Shown here: positions 32,742 through 43,348 of the stretch, one piece after another
Layout of the letters: the number at the start of each line of letters is the position of its first letter
Position numbering within the stretch: the stretch's first letter is position 1
NCBI GenBank assembly: GCA_020636915.1
Contig: JACJWV010000010.1
Location: 1 to 64,000, forward strand
Direction: 5' to 3'
Length of the DNA stretch: 64,000 bases
DNA from: Nocardioides sp.
GTDB taxonomy: Bacteria > Actinomycetota > Actinomycetes > Propionibacteriales > Nocardioidaceae
Notes under the pieces: generated by a model
Told to the model about the DNA's origin: nothing
The model's input: only the letters and a program-made list of their open reading frames with translations
Database searches by the model: none
Position numbers and translations under genes: made by a program

Positions 32742-33956
32742 ATGCCCGAGGCAGTCATCGTCAGTGCCGCTCGTACCCCGATCGGTCGGGCCAACAAGGG
32801 CTCGATGACCGAGTTCCGGCCCGACGACCTCGCGGCGTTCATCGTCCGGACGGCGCTGGACAAGATCCCGGCCCTGGACCCGTCGACGATCGACGACCAC
32901 TACCTCGGCTGCGGCCTGCCCGGCGGGGAGTCCGGCAACAACATGGCCCGCGTCGTCAACGTCCTCAACGGGCACGACGACGTGCCGGGCGCGACCATCA
33001 CCCGCTACTGCTCGTCCTCGGTGCAGACCACCCGGATGGCCTTCCACGCGATCAAGGCCGGCGAGGGCGACGTCTTCATCTCCTCGGGCGTGGAGACGGT
33101 CTCGCGGTTCATGAAGGGCACCTCCGACCACTGGCCCGACACCAAGAACCCCGTCTTCGCCGACGCCGAGGCCCGGACCGCCACCACCGCCGAGGGCGGT
33201 GTCGACTGGCACGACCCCCGCGAGGACGGGCAGGTCCCCGACGTCTACATCGCCATGGGCCAGACCGCGGAGAACGTCGCGAGGCTGCGCGGCCTCCGCC
33301 GCCAGGAGCTCGACGAGTTCGGCGTCCGGTCGCAGAACCTGGCCGAGAAGGCGATCGCCGACGGCTTCTGGCAGCGCGAGATCACCCCGGTGACCACGCC
33401 CAGCGGCACCGTCGTGTCCGCCGACGACGGTCCCCGCGCCGGCGTCACCTACGACGGCATCAAGGACCTCAAGCCGGTCTTCCGCCCCGACGGGGTCGTC
33501 ACCGCCGGCAACTGCTGCGCCCTCAACGACGGCGCCGCCGCGGTGATCATCATGTCCGACACCAAGGCCGCCGAGCTCGGCCTGGAGCCGCTGGCCCGGA
33601 TCGTCTCCACCGGCGTCTCCGGCCTGTCCCCGGAGATCATGGGCCTGGGCCCGGTCGAGGCCACCAAGCGCGCGCTGGCCCACGCCGGCATGAGCATCGG
33701 CGACATCGACCTGGTCGAGATCAACGAGGCCTTCGCGGCCCAGGTGGTCCCCTCCTACCAGGACCTCGGGATCGACCTCGACCGCCTCAACGTCAACGGC
33801 GGCGCCATCGCGGTCGGCCACCCCTTCGGCATGACCGGCGCCCGGCTGCAGAACACGATGCTCAACTCCCTGGACTGGCACGACAAGACCACCGGCCTGA
33901 TCACCATGTGCGTCGGCGGCGGCCAGGGCATGGCGCTCATCCTCGAACGGCTCTGA
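32742..33956 (+). CDS. Acetyl-CoA C-acyltransferase (thiolase)
   Basis: Thiolytic cleavage or condensation of acyl-CoA. A 404-residue thiolase with VIVSAARTPIGRANKGSMTE at the N-terminus and the nucleophile Cys near residue 89 (ATITRYCSSSVQTTRMAFHA). VEINEAFAAQVVPSYQDLGI, the His in AIAVGHPFGMTGARLQNTML (about 360) and the second Cys in GLITMCVGGGQGMALILERL (about 390) complete the active site. ATG 32742 is preceded by GGAAGGGAAG. It sits between TetR and MarR regulator genes and probably serves fatty-acid beta-oxidation. Confidence 0.95.
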   Translation: MPEAVIVSAARTPIGRANKGSMTEFRPDDLAAFIVRTALDKIPALDPSTIDDHYLGCGLPGGESGNNMARVVNVLNGHDDVPGATITRYCSSSVQTTRMAFHAIKAGEGDVFISSGVETVSRFMKGTSDHWPDTKNPVFADAEARTATTAEGGVDWHDPREDGQVPDVYIAMGQTAENVARLRGLRRQELDEFGVRSQNLAEKAIADGFWQREITPVTTPSGTVVSADDGPRAGVTYDGIKDLKPVFRPDGVVTAGNCCALNDGAAAVIIMSDTKAAELGLEPLARIVSTGVSGLSPEIMGLGPVEATKRALAHAGMSIGDIDLVEINEAFAAQVVPSYQDLGIDLDRLNVNGGAIAVGHPFGMTGARLQNTMLNSLDWHDKTTGLITMCVGGGQGMALILERL

Positions 33957-33972
33957 CGGGGCCGAAGCGACC

Positions 33973-33978
33973 TAGACT
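33973..33978 (+). promoter_or_regulatory. Leaderless-type -10 for the MarR gene
   Basis: TAGACT, 6 nt, then GTG 33985. Confidence 0.45.
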
Positions 33979-33984
33979 GCCGGG

Positions 33985-34488
33985 GTGACGGACGACGGGG
34001 GCACGACGATCTGGCTGGACGAGGACGAGCAGGTCTCCTGGCGTGCCCTGATGGTGGGCATGACCCTGCTCCTCGACCGGCTCGACGACGACCTGCACCG
34101 CGCGTGCAACCTGTCCCTGGTCGAGTACGAGATCCTGGTGCGGCTCTCCGAGCGGGAGGGCCGGCAGATGCGCATGGCGCAGCTGGCGGACGCGCTCGCG
34201 CACAGCCGGAGCCGGGTCACGCACACGATCACCCGGATGGAGCGCGCCGGCCTGGTGACGCGCTCCTCCTCGCCCGAGGACGGGCGCGGGGTGGTCGCCT
34301 CGATGACCGACCGGGGCTGGGAGCTGCTGGAGCGGGTGGCCCCGCTCCACGTGGCCGGCGTCCGGGACAACCTCGTGGACCTGGTCAGCGCCGAGGACTT
34401 CCGGGCGGTCGGCCGCGTGATGAACGCCGTGGCCGACCACCTGATCGCCGGGCACCCCGAGATGGAGATCAGGCGCGTCACCCGCTGA
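33985..34488 (+). CDS. MarR-family transcriptional regulator
   Basis: A 167-residue winged-helix regulator: LSLVEYEILVRLSEREGRQM, RMAQLADALAHSRSRVTHTI, TRMERAGLVTRSSSPEDGRG and VVASMTDRGWELLERVAPLH make up the recognition helix and wing. HLIAGHPEMEIRRVTR closes the protein. It starts at GTG 33985, 28 nt after the thiolase stop, with a -10-like TAGACT six nt before the start. The closest plausible target is its own promoter; no efflux or degradation genes follow. Confidence 0.9.
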   Translation: MTDDGGTTIWLDEDEQVSWRALMVGMTLLLDRLDDDLHRACNLSLVEYEILVRLSEREGRQMRMAQLADALAHSRSRVTHTITRMERAGLVTRSSSPEDGRGVVASMTDRGWELLERVAPLHVAGVRDNLVDLVSAEDFRAVGRVMNAVADHLIAGHPEMEIRRVTR

Positions 34489-34533
34489 CCCCGACGCCGT
34501 ACCGCCGGGGCCCGCGGAGACCGCAGCGACCGC

Positions 34534-36216
<1,683 letters not shown>

Positions 36217-36224
36217 GGTCGACA

Positions 36225-36230
36225 ACCCTA
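36225..36230 (-). promoter_or_regulatory. Leaderless-type -10 for ettA
   Basis: Minus-strand TAGGGT, then 8 nt, then ATG 36216. Confidence 0.4.
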
Positions 36231-36359
36231 GTTACCGCACCCTGATGAGACCTCATCGGGGCGCACCCGGCCGACGGGGAGGCGGCCCCCACCCGGGAGG
36301 CACGGCGCGACGGACGGCAGCCCCCGGGTGCGGCGGAGCGGGACCGCTCCGAGTGAGGT

Positions 36360-36764
36360 TCATGCCGCCGGCGCCTGCTCGGTGCCGGCCGTCACCGGCT
36401 CCTGCCGCGGGGACCGGGTGAACTGGCTGGTGCCGCGCGCCAGGTCGTGACCCACAGCGGTGGCGTCGATCTCCAGGGCCTCGACCTCGACGTCCTGGCT
36501 GTTGACGTACTTGCGCATCTCGAGCCGGCCCTGCACGACGACCGGGTCGCCGCGACGCAGGGACCGCGCGACGTTGTCGGCCAGGCTGCGCCAGCAGGTC
36601 ACGGTGTACCACTGGGTCGCGCCGTCGCTCCAGGTCTCGGTGCGCCGGTTGAAGCGCCGCGGCGTGCAGGCGAGCCGGAAGCTCGCGACCGGCACGTCGC
36701 CGGCCCTCCGCAGGTCGACGTCGCCGCCGAGCCAGCCGCGCACGGTGATGGTGCAGTCGAACAT
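36360..36764 (-). CDS. ssb: Single-stranded DNA-binding protein, short paralogue type
   Basis: A 134-residue OB-fold protein: MFDCTITVRGWLGGDVDLRR, VPVASFRLACTPRRFNRRTE, TQWYTVTCWRSLADNVARSL and RRGDPVVVQGRLEMRKYVNS match the SSB core. The C-terminus ends QEPVTAGTEQAPAA and lacks the acidic DDxIPF tail that recruits partner proteins. It therefore looks like an auxiliary SSB (as SsbB of Streptomyces), not the replicative one. It starts at ATG 36764. Confidence 0.9.
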   Translation of the reverse strand: MFDCTITVRGWLGGDVDLRRAGDVPVASFRLACTPRRFNRRTETWSDGATQWYTVTCWRSLADNVARSLRRGDPVVVQGRLEMRKYVNSQDVEVEALEIDATAVGHDLARGTSQFTRSPRQEPVTAGTEQAPAA

Positions 36765-36944
36765 GTCAGTCTCCTCGCCTCGATGGGTGCTCCGAGGTTC
36801 GGCGACGTCGCCGACAACGCCGGGGCGCCTCGGCGGCGCCTGGGGAGGAGGCGTGCGGAGGCCACGCTTGTGGACGGCAGGTGGCGCGTCAGCAGGAGGC
36901 GGCCGCGGCCCGACCCGGCCCTGAGCGGCGCCGCGGTCGGACGG

Positions 36945-38597
36945 TCAGGCGAGCGCGCGGTCGAGCCCCGCGCGGGCGGTCGTGTACGCCGTCAGCTCGG
37001 CGTCGACCGGAGCGACCACCAGCTCGCGCGACACCTCGGAGACGGCGTCGCGCAGGCGGCGGTCGGCCTGCTCGGCACGGTGGCGCGCGGTCCGGGCGAC
37101 CAGCATCCGGGCGACCAGCCCGAGCAGGACGCCGAGGGCCAGCCCGCCGACGAGCAGGACCAGCGGGAGCGCGACGCCCGCGACCTGCGGCGTGTCGGGG
37201 TCGGACAGGGCGCCCGTGCCGAGCAGCACCCCGGTCCACACCAGGCCCCCCAGGCAGGCGAGGAGCAGCACCCACTGCGCCGCCATCACCAGCCATGCCC
37301 ACGCGGGTGTCCGAGCGCCACCGATCTCGGCCGCCGACAGTGCCCCGTCGAGCCGGTCGCCGAGCTCGTCGAGCCGGGACTCCGAGGCGCGGTGGATCGC
37401 ATCGACCCAGGGTCGCGCCATCCCGGCCGACACCTCGTCGGCCAGGGCGCGCACGTCGGTGTCGACCCGGGCGCGTTGGACCTGGGCGGCCTTCGGCACG
37501 GAGCGGTCCCGCCCACTGAGCTCACGGCCCTCGGTCCCGAGGTCGAGCTGGAGCCGTCGTACCGGGTCGGAGCGCACGCCGGCGACCCAGGCGCTGACCG
37601 GCCAGCCCGTGGCGCGACCGACGGCGACCCGGGCCGACCGCTCGACGCCCTCGACGACCACCGGCACGCCGGCGGCCTCGGCGAACGCGTCCTCCAGGGC
37701 GGCGGCGCGGTCGGTCGTGAGGGCACGGGTCGGCGCGTCCCCGACCTCTCGTGCCAACCGACCGGCCGCCTCGCGCACGTCGGCGTCGATCCGGGCGCGG
37801 GTGGACTGCTTCTCCGCGGCCCGGCGGGCGATCTCGGTCCGCAGCTCGTCGATGCCGGTGCCGAGGCGGGCGCTCACCGCCAGGACCGGGACCCGGTCGA
37901 GCCCGTCGGCATCGAGGAGCCGGCGCACGTCGGCCAGCATCGTCTCGCGCCGGTCATCGGGGACGGTGTCGATGTGGTTGAGGACGACGAGCATGACGTC
38001 CTGGTGGGCGACCGCCGGGGCGAGGTAGCGGTCGTGGATCGCCGCGTCGGCGTACTTCTGCGGGTCGAGCACCCACACGAGCAGGTCGGCCAGGGCGACG
38101 AGACGGTCCACCTCGAGGTGGTGGGAGAGCTCGGTCGAGTCGTGGTCGGGCAGGTCGAGCAGCACCACCCCGTCCAGCTCGGACTGGGTGCTGCGACTCC
38201 CGGAGTCGAGCATCGAGTCACGGGTCGTCTGGTGCCGGGGCGGGATGCCCAGCCACTCCAGCAGCTCACCCGCGCCGTCCCGTCCCCACACGCACGCGGA
38301 GGCCCACGACGTGGTGGGGCGCCGGACACCGACCGCGGAGAGCTCCAGGCCGGTGAGGGCGTTGAACGTCGAGGACTTCCCCGAACCGGTGGCCCCGGCG
38401 ATCGCGACGACGGTGTGCGTGGCCGAGAGTCGGAGGCGTCCGGTGGCCCGGTCGACGACCTCCTGGGCCGCGTCGACCAGCTCGTCGTCGAGGCGACCGC
38501 GCGCCGCGCGAGCGGCCGCATCGAGACCCTCGATGCGCGCGCCGAGGTCGGTACCACGGGTGACCAGCTGCCTGGCCCCCTCGAGCGTGGACGTCAT
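36945..38597 (-). CDS. Dynamin-like/YfjP-type GTPase with C-terminal membrane anchor
   Basis: This 550-residue protein has a GTPase domain: P-loop VVAIAGATGSGKSSTFNALT near residues 62-81, switch II VVLLDLPDHDSTELSHHLEV, and the G4-like VLNHIDTVPDD. Two hydrophobic segments (about 430-455 and 470-498: AWLVMAAQWVLLLACLGGLV; GVALPLVLLVGGLALGVLLG) anchor it. It follows another dynamin-like GTPase gene and resembles the DynA/DynB paired arrangement of Streptomyces, which stabilises septa; that equivalence is inferred from domain layout only. ATG 38597 follows AGGGAGAAC. Confidence 0.88.
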   Translation of the reverse strand: MTSTLEGARQLVTRGTDLGARIEGLDAAARAARGRLDDELVDAAQEVVDRATGRLRLSATHTVVAIAGATGSGKSSTFNALTGLELSAVGVRRPTTSWASACVWGRDGAGELLEWLGIPPRHQTTRDSMLDSGSRSTQSELDGVVLLDLPDHDSTELSHHLEVDRLVALADLLVWVLDPQKYADAAIHDRYLAPAVAHQDVMLVVLNHIDTVPDDRRETMLADVRRLLDADGLDRVPVLAVSARLGTGIDELRTEIARRAAEKQSTRARIDADVREAAGRLAREVGDAPTRALTTDRAAALEDAFAEAAGVPVVVEGVERSARVAVGRATGWPVSAWVAGVRSDPVRRLQLDLGTEGRELSGRDRSVPKAAQVQRARVDTDVRALADEVSAGMARPWVDAIHRASESRLDELGDRLDGALSAAEIGGARTPAWAWLVMAAQWVLLLACLGGLVWTGVLLGTGALSDPDTPQVAGVALPLVLLVGGLALGVLLGLVARMLVARTARHRAEQADRRLRDAVSEVSRELVVAPVDAELTAYTTARAGLDRALA

Positions 38598-38817
38598 GTT
38601 CTCCCTCGACGCGGACGACGCGGACGGATGCTGTGGTCAGCCTAGTGGTAGCCACTCGCGGCTCGTCGGGGGTGGCCCGAGCTCCCGGTGCACCGCGACG
38701 TGCGGCACGACGACCTCGGGCACCGCCTCCCGCACGCAGTCTCCCCCGACGCCGCCGGCCCGTGGTCCGGAGGCCCGGCCGCGATGGGATCGATCCGGAT
38801 CCCCACCCAGCGGGTCG

Positions 38818-38921
38818 GACGTCATCCGACGTGGTCACCCCACCAGCCGACCCGTCTGACGTCCCGCAAGACGTCATGCGACGTGGTCACCCCAGCAGCA
38901 GGTCACCCCAGCAGCCAGACC
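38818..38921. repeat. Direct repeat of about 25 bp (GACGTCATSCGACGTGGTCA core) plus a partial copy
   Basis: The gene-free stretch 38598-38970 between the two GTPase genes contains a 25-bp unit at 38818 and again at 38870 (one mismatch, 52-nt offset). A partial third copy, AGGTCACCCCAGCAG, lies near 38900. The GACGTCATGCG core recurs in the large hairpin at 51776-51823. I see no gene in this stretch, apart from the ribosome binding site of the downstream GTPase gene. Confidence 0.65.
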
Positions 38922-38970
38922 GCATGACCTCCCGGCCCGCCCGAACGGACGTCATCGACGACCACCGGGA

Positions 38971-40710
38971 TCAGGCGTCCGGCCCCGCCTCGTCCGCCTC
39001 GTCCGCCTCGTCAGTCGCCCCGCGCGCCTGCTCGAAGCGCCGGTCGTCGACCCGGCGGGACGCGGCACGCAGGTGCTCGGCGGCGTCGTCGTCCAGCGCC
39101 AGCTCACTCAGGACCGCGCCGAACCTGCGCCGGTCGTCGTCCAGCAGTCCGTCCAGGCGGCGGTCCAGCGAGCTGCCGGCGCGCTCCACGAGGTCGTCGA
39201 CCGCCTCCTTGCCGAGCACCGCCTCGAGCAGGGTCCGGCCCGGGTGGGCGGCCGCGGCATCGGCGGCCGTGCGGGTGAGCACCTGGACCATGAGGGAGAC
39301 CGCGAGTCCCTGGGGACCGTAGGCGAGCAGGTCGGCGTTCATCCGCCACTCGGCGACGGCCGCCCGGACCAGCTCGACGACCTCCTGCTGCCACGCCCGC
39401 ACCTCGGCCTCGGCCCGTCGCCGCACCTCCGGCGTCGCCCGGCCCAGCGGTTCGTGGTCGGCCAGCAGGGCCGCACCGCCCGCGAGCGCGGACCAGGCCG
39501 CCACGGTGTGCTCGGCGGCGGCCTCGGCCTGGTCGAGCACGAGGGACTCGGCGCCCGCCTCGATCGCGAGCGCGACCCGGTCGGCAGCCTGCGGGGTCCC
39601 CTTGACCCGGTTCACCAGGCGATCGCGCAGGCGCCCGACCCGCTGGTCGAGCCCGCGCAGCAGCTCGCCGGTCCCAATCAGGTCCTGCCAACGCGCGAGC
39701 ACCTCGCCGGTCAGCAGCGTGCCGTCACCGGCGCGCTCGACCAGCTGTCTCGTCGCCTCGTCGTACGACGACGCCGCCGCCTCCTGCAGCGCAGCGGCGG
39801 CCGCCAGCTGCTCGGTGACGGCGTCGGCGACGGCGTGCGAGCGCCGGGCCAGGGTCCGGACCGATCCGTCGAGCGTCTGCCGCACGACGAGCTGACGGGC
39901 GTCGGGATCGGCAGCCAGCGACACCAGCCAGCCGCGGATGTCGGCGACCAGCTCGGGCGCGAGCAGCCCGCCCTCGGAGACGTCCGCCTCCTGGACCGTG
40001 AACAGCGGCGAGTCCTTCAGCCCGCGGCTCGCCAGCATCCGGGCCAGGTGCGCCGAGACCGTCGGGACGGCGTCCGCGGCGGTGCGGTCGAGGACGACGG
40101 CGACCGCTGTCGAGCGCTCCGCCGCCTGCCGCAGGTGCTCCCAGGGGACCTGGTCGGAGTAGCGCGCCGCCGAGGTCACGAACAGCCACAGGTCCGCGGA
40201 GGCGAGCAGCTGCGCGGCGATCTCCCGGTTGTGCTGCTCGACGGAGTCCACGTCCGGGGCGTCGAGGATCGCCAGTCCCGCCGGGACGTGCTCGGACGGC
40301 ACCAGCTGCAGCGCGTGCGGGTCGTCGGTGCTGTGGTCCACGCGGACCAGGTCGGGCAGCAGGCGGTCCTGGCCGAACCACTGCGCCTCGTCGGGGTGGT
40401 GCACGAGCACCGGGGAGCGGGTGGTCGGCCGCAGCATGCCGGGGGCGGTGACCCGGGCCCCGACCAGGGAGTTGACCAGGGTGGACTTGCCGGCCCCCGT
40501 CGAGCCGCCGACGACGACGAGCAACGGCGCGTCCACGCTCATCTGGCGCGGGATCGCGTAGTCCTCGAGCTGGTCGATCATCTGCTGCCGGGACGAACGC
40601 AGCTCATCGACGCCCGGCAGCTCGAGCGGTAGCCGGGCGGCCTGCAGAGCACCGCGGAGCCGCACGAGTGCGGTGAGCATCCGGGTGTTCTGGTCGCGGG
40701 ACACGCTCAT
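38971..40710 (-). CDS. Dynamin-like GTPase
   Basis: This 579-residue protein has P-loop LLVVVGGSTGAGKSTLVNSL near residue 65-80, switch region LRPTTRSPVLVHHPDEAQWF, G3 AGLAILDAPDVDSVEQHNRE and G4-like VAVVLDRTAADAVP. The rest is helical with coiled-coil character (VTEQLAAAAALQEAAASSYD). It ends in a tandem acidic tail (TDEADEADEAGPDA). ATG 40710 overlaps the upstream PrsW-type gene stop (ATGA), so the two are translationally coupled. A membrane-remodelling or septal role with the second GTPase is inferred. No clear membrane helix is visible in this partner. Confidence 0.87.
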   Translation of the reverse strand: MSVSRDQNTRMLTALVRLRGALQAARLPLELPGVDELRSSRQQMIDQLEDYAIPRQMSVDAPLLVVVGGSTGAGKSTLVNSLVGARVTAPGMLRPTTRSPVLVHHPDEAQWFGQDRLLPDLVRVDHSTDDPHALQLVPSEHVPAGLAILDAPDVDSVEQHNREIAAQLLASADLWLFVTSAARYSDQVPWEHLRQAAERSTAVAVVLDRTAADAVPTVSAHLARMLASRGLKDSPLFTVQEADVSEGGLLAPELVADIRGWLVSLAADPDARQLVVRQTLDGSVRTLARRSHAVADAVTEQLAAAAALQEAAASSYDEATRQLVERAGDGTLLTGEVLARWQDLIGTGELLRGLDQRVGRLRDRLVNRVKGTPQAADRVALAIEAGAESLVLDQAEAAAEHTVAAWSALAGGAALLADHEPLGRATPEVRRRAEAEVRAWQQEVVELVRAAVAEWRMNADLLAYGPQGLAVSLMVQVLTRTAADAAAAHPGRTLLEAVLGKEAVDDLVERAGSSLDRRLDGLLDDDRRRFGAVLSELALDDDAAEHLRAASRRVDDRRFEQARGATDEADEADEAGPDA

Positions 40711-41840
40711 CTGGTCGGAACCACCTGTCCGGGGAAGGCGATCGACGGACGGAGCGCGTCGATGCGCTGGAGGAACTGCTGGCCGCGCGCGGCGTAGTCG
40801 GGCGGCGGGGTGCCGCGCAGCAGACGGTAGTGGAGGAAGCCGAGCTCGATGGCGGCTTGCTGGTAGTCACGCATCGCGCGCTCCCCCGGCCGGCCGCCGA
40901 CGCTGCGGGCGTAGGCGCGGGCCTGACGACGCGCCCGGAGGTCGACCACCCACCCGATGTCGGTCGCGGGGATCAGGCCCCGGCCGGCGGCGTCGGACAG
41001 GGCGGAGGCGAGCATCCGGCGCTCCGAGCTGCGTGACCAGATCGCGAGGCCGAGGACCCCGAGGAACGCCGGCGCCATCAGCACGACGTAGAGGACAGCG
41101 AAGTTGTCGAACCCGTAGACCGTCGACGTGTTCCACAGTGCGTGCGCCGCCACGGCGCAGGCGTAGCCCGCGAGCGGCCACAGGACCCGTGCCGACCTGC
41201 TGCGCGCGTTGACCGCGAGGCCGACGCCGATGCCGGTGAACGTCGTGAAGAGCGGGTGCGCGAACGGACTGATCACGCAGCGCACCACGAACGTCGCGGT
41301 GAGCGCGTCCGTGCCGCCCGGGCCGGTGCCGTCGGTGCCGTTGTAGGCCGCGGCCAGGTAGAGGATGTTCTCGGTGAAGGCGAAGCCGATGCCGACCATC
41401 CCCGCGTAGACGATGCCGTCCAGGACACCGTCCAGCTCGCCGCGGCGCCAGAAGAGCAGCAGGAAGAGGAAGAGCCCCTTGCAGGCCTCCTCGGACACCG
41501 GCGCGACGAGCTCGAGGCCCTGCCGGTCGGTGAAGGTGACGACGAACCCACCGAGCCCCTGGATCAGCAGCGCCAGCGCCGTCGCCACGAAGCAGCCCCA
41601 CAGCAGACCCGCGGCGAGGAGGGTGCGCGGCTCGGGCTCGTAGCGGTCCAGCCACAGGTAGCAGCCGACGAGCGGACCCACCGGCAGCGCGGCCAGGACG
41701 GTCGCGAGGAACAGCGTCCGCGGCGCCCCCGAGAAGGCGAGGATCGCCAGGATCACCAGCGCGCCGAGGGTCACCAGCACCGTCACGACGACCGTGAAGA
41801 CCACCGACGAACCAGCGCGCTGGCGACGGGGTCCGGGCAT
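40707..41840 (-). CDS. PrsW-family intramembrane metalloprotease-like protein
   Basis: A 377-residue polytopic protein with eight or so hydrophobic segments. The PrsW/CPBP-like motifs are present: LVAPVSEEACKGLFLFLLLF (EExxK), GIGFAFTENILYLAAAYNG (FxxxE) and VISPFAHPLFTTFTGIGVGL with CAVAAHALWNTSTVYGFDNF (His ligands). PrsW cleaves an anti-sigma factor in Bacillus; here no anti-sigma gene is adjacent, so the substrate is unknown. ATG 41840 is 7 nt after TAGGCT (leaderless type). A cytosolic tail of about 90 residues follows the last helix. Confidence 0.88.
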   Translation of the reverse strand: MPGPRRQRAGSSVVFTVVVTVLVTLGALVILAILAFSGAPRTLFLATVLAALPVGPLVGCYLWLDRYEPEPRTLLAAGLLWGCFVATALALLIQGLGGFVVTFTDRQGLELVAPVSEEACKGLFLFLLLFWRRGELDGVLDGIVYAGMVGIGFAFTENILYLAAAYNGTDGTGPGGTDALTATFVVRCVISPFAHPLFTTFTGIGVGLAVNARSRSARVLWPLAGYACAVAAHALWNTSTVYGFDNFAVLYVVLMAPAFLGVLGLAIWSRSSERRMLASALSDAAGRGLIPATDIGWVVDLRARRQARAYARSVGGRPGERAMRDYQQAAIELGFLHYRLLRGTPPPDYAARGQQFLQRIDALRPSIAFPGQVVPTR

Positions 41841-41847
41841 GCCCGTC

Positions 41848-41853
41848 AGCCTA
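41848..41853 (-). promoter_or_regulatory. Leaderless-type -10 for the PrsW-type gene
   Basis: Minus-strand TAGGCT, then 7 nt, then ATG 41840. It faces the pepP start at 41890. Confidence 0.45.
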
Positions 41854-41889
41854 TCGGGGCGGTCGGGCGGGCCTGGGGCCCGGCGTAGC

Positions 41890-43284
41890 ATGGCCGCCGT
41901 GACCGACCAGACCGCACCCGAGCAGCCGGCCGAGAGCCCCGAGCCCAAGACGGAGTCGCACGACCCCGCCGTCCCCGCCGCCTACGCGGCGTTCATGCGC
42001 GAGGGCTGGGGCGACCGCGAGCTCGACCTCCCCACCCAGCCGGTGGCCGGGCGAGCCGCGGAGCGGCGCGCGCGCCTGGCCGAGGCGTTCCCGGGCGAGC
42101 GGCTCGTGCTGCCGGCGGGCGCCTTCAAGGTCCGTGCCTACGACACCGACTACCGGTTCCGTCCCGACACCGCCCACACCTACTTCTCCGGCAACCAGAC
42201 CAGCGACGCCGTCCTCGTCATCGACGACGGCGAGTCGGTGCTCTACGCGCGCCCGCGCTCCTCGCGCGAGACCGACGAGTTCTTCCGCGACCGCCAGTAC
42301 GGCGAGCTCTGGGTCGGCCGCCGTCCGTCGCTGAAGGAGATCTCGGACTCCCTCGGTATCGAGGTGCGGCACATCGAGGACCTGCCGTCGTTCGACGACG
42401 ACCGCAAGACCCGCGACGTCACCACGGACGACGACCTGGGGCGGGTCGCCTCCGAGCTGCGCCTGGTCAAGGACGCCTGGGAGGTCGAGCAGCTGCAGGA
42501 GGCGTGCGACATCACCACCCTCGGTTTCGAGGACTCCGTCCGCGAGTGGGAGGAGGTGCTTCGGTACGGCGAGCGCTGGATCGAGGGCACCTTCTTCCGT
42601 CGCGCCCGCGCGATGGGCAACGACATCGGCTACGACTCGATCGTGGGTGGCGGGTCACACGCCACCACGTTGCACTGGATCGACAACACCGGCCCGATCA
42701 CGCCCGGCACGCTGGTGCTCCTCGACATGGGCGTCGAGAACCGGTCGCTCTACACCGCCGACGTGACCCGGACCCTCCCGGTCGACGGGCGCTTCACCGA
42801 CCTGCAGCGCGAGCTCTACGACACCGTGCTGCGGGCGCAGCAGGCCGGGATCGACGCGGTCCGTCCCGGCGTCCCGTTCCGCGCCGCCCACAACGCCGCG
42901 ATGGAGGTCCTGGCCCACGCCCTGGCCGACCTCGGCCTGCTCCCGGTCTCGGCCGAGGAGGCGCTCGACCCCGAGAGCCGGGTCTACGCGCGCTGGACGC
43001 TGCACGGCACCAGCCACATGCTGGGGATGGACGTCCACGACTGCGGCCAGGCCGCGCCGGCGTCGTACGCCGAGGGCACCCTGGCCGAGGGCATGGTCCT
43101 CACTGTCGAGCCCGGCCTCTACTTCCAGGAGGACGACCTGCTGGTCCCCGCGGAGCTGCGCGGGATCGGCATCCGGATCGAGGACGACATCCTCGTGACC
43201 GCCGACGGCCACCGGAACCTCTCCGGCGCGCTGCCACGGACGTCGACCGACGTCGAGGCCTGGATGGACGCGCACCGCCGCTGA
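41890..43284 (+). CDS. pepP: Xaa-Pro aminopeptidase (aminopeptidase P)
   Basis: Cleaves the bond before proline at peptide N-termini. A 464-residue M24B enzyme with an N-terminal creatinase-like domain (RPDTAHTYFSGNQTSDAVLV). The pita-bread domain has all five metal ligands: LVLLDMGVENRSLYTADVTR (two Asp), TLHGTSHMLGMDVHDCG (His), MVLTVEPGLYF (Glu) and GIGIRIEDDILVT (Glu). The start is ATG 41890; the first 30 residues are an acidic, Pro-rich extension. Cytoplasmic. Confidence 0.96.
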   Translation: MAAVTDQTAPEQPAESPEPKTESHDPAVPAAYAAFMREGWGDRELDLPTQPVAGRAAERRARLAEAFPGERLVLPAGAFKVRAYDTDYRFRPDTAHTYFSGNQTSDAVLVIDDGESVLYARPRSSRETDEFFRDRQYGELWVGRRPSLKEISDSLGIEVRHIEDLPSFDDDRKTRDVTTDDDLGRVASELRLVKDAWEVEQLQEACDITTLGFEDSVREWEEVLRYGERWIEGTFFRRARAMGNDIGYDSIVGGGSHATTLHWIDNTGPITPGTLVLLDMGVENRSLYTADVTRTLPVDGRFTDLQRELYDTVLRAQQAGIDAVRPGVPFRAAHNAAMEVLAHALADLGLLPVSAEEALDPESRVYARWTLHGTSHMLGMDVHDCGQAAPASYAEGTLAEGMVLTVEPGLYFQEDDLLVPAELRGIGIRIEDDILVTADGHRNLSGALPRTSTDVEAWMDAHRR

Positions 43285-43348
43285 CCGCGACCGCCGCGAC
43301 CGACCACACCGACCACCAGACCGCCGACACTCGGGACGAGGACGACCG

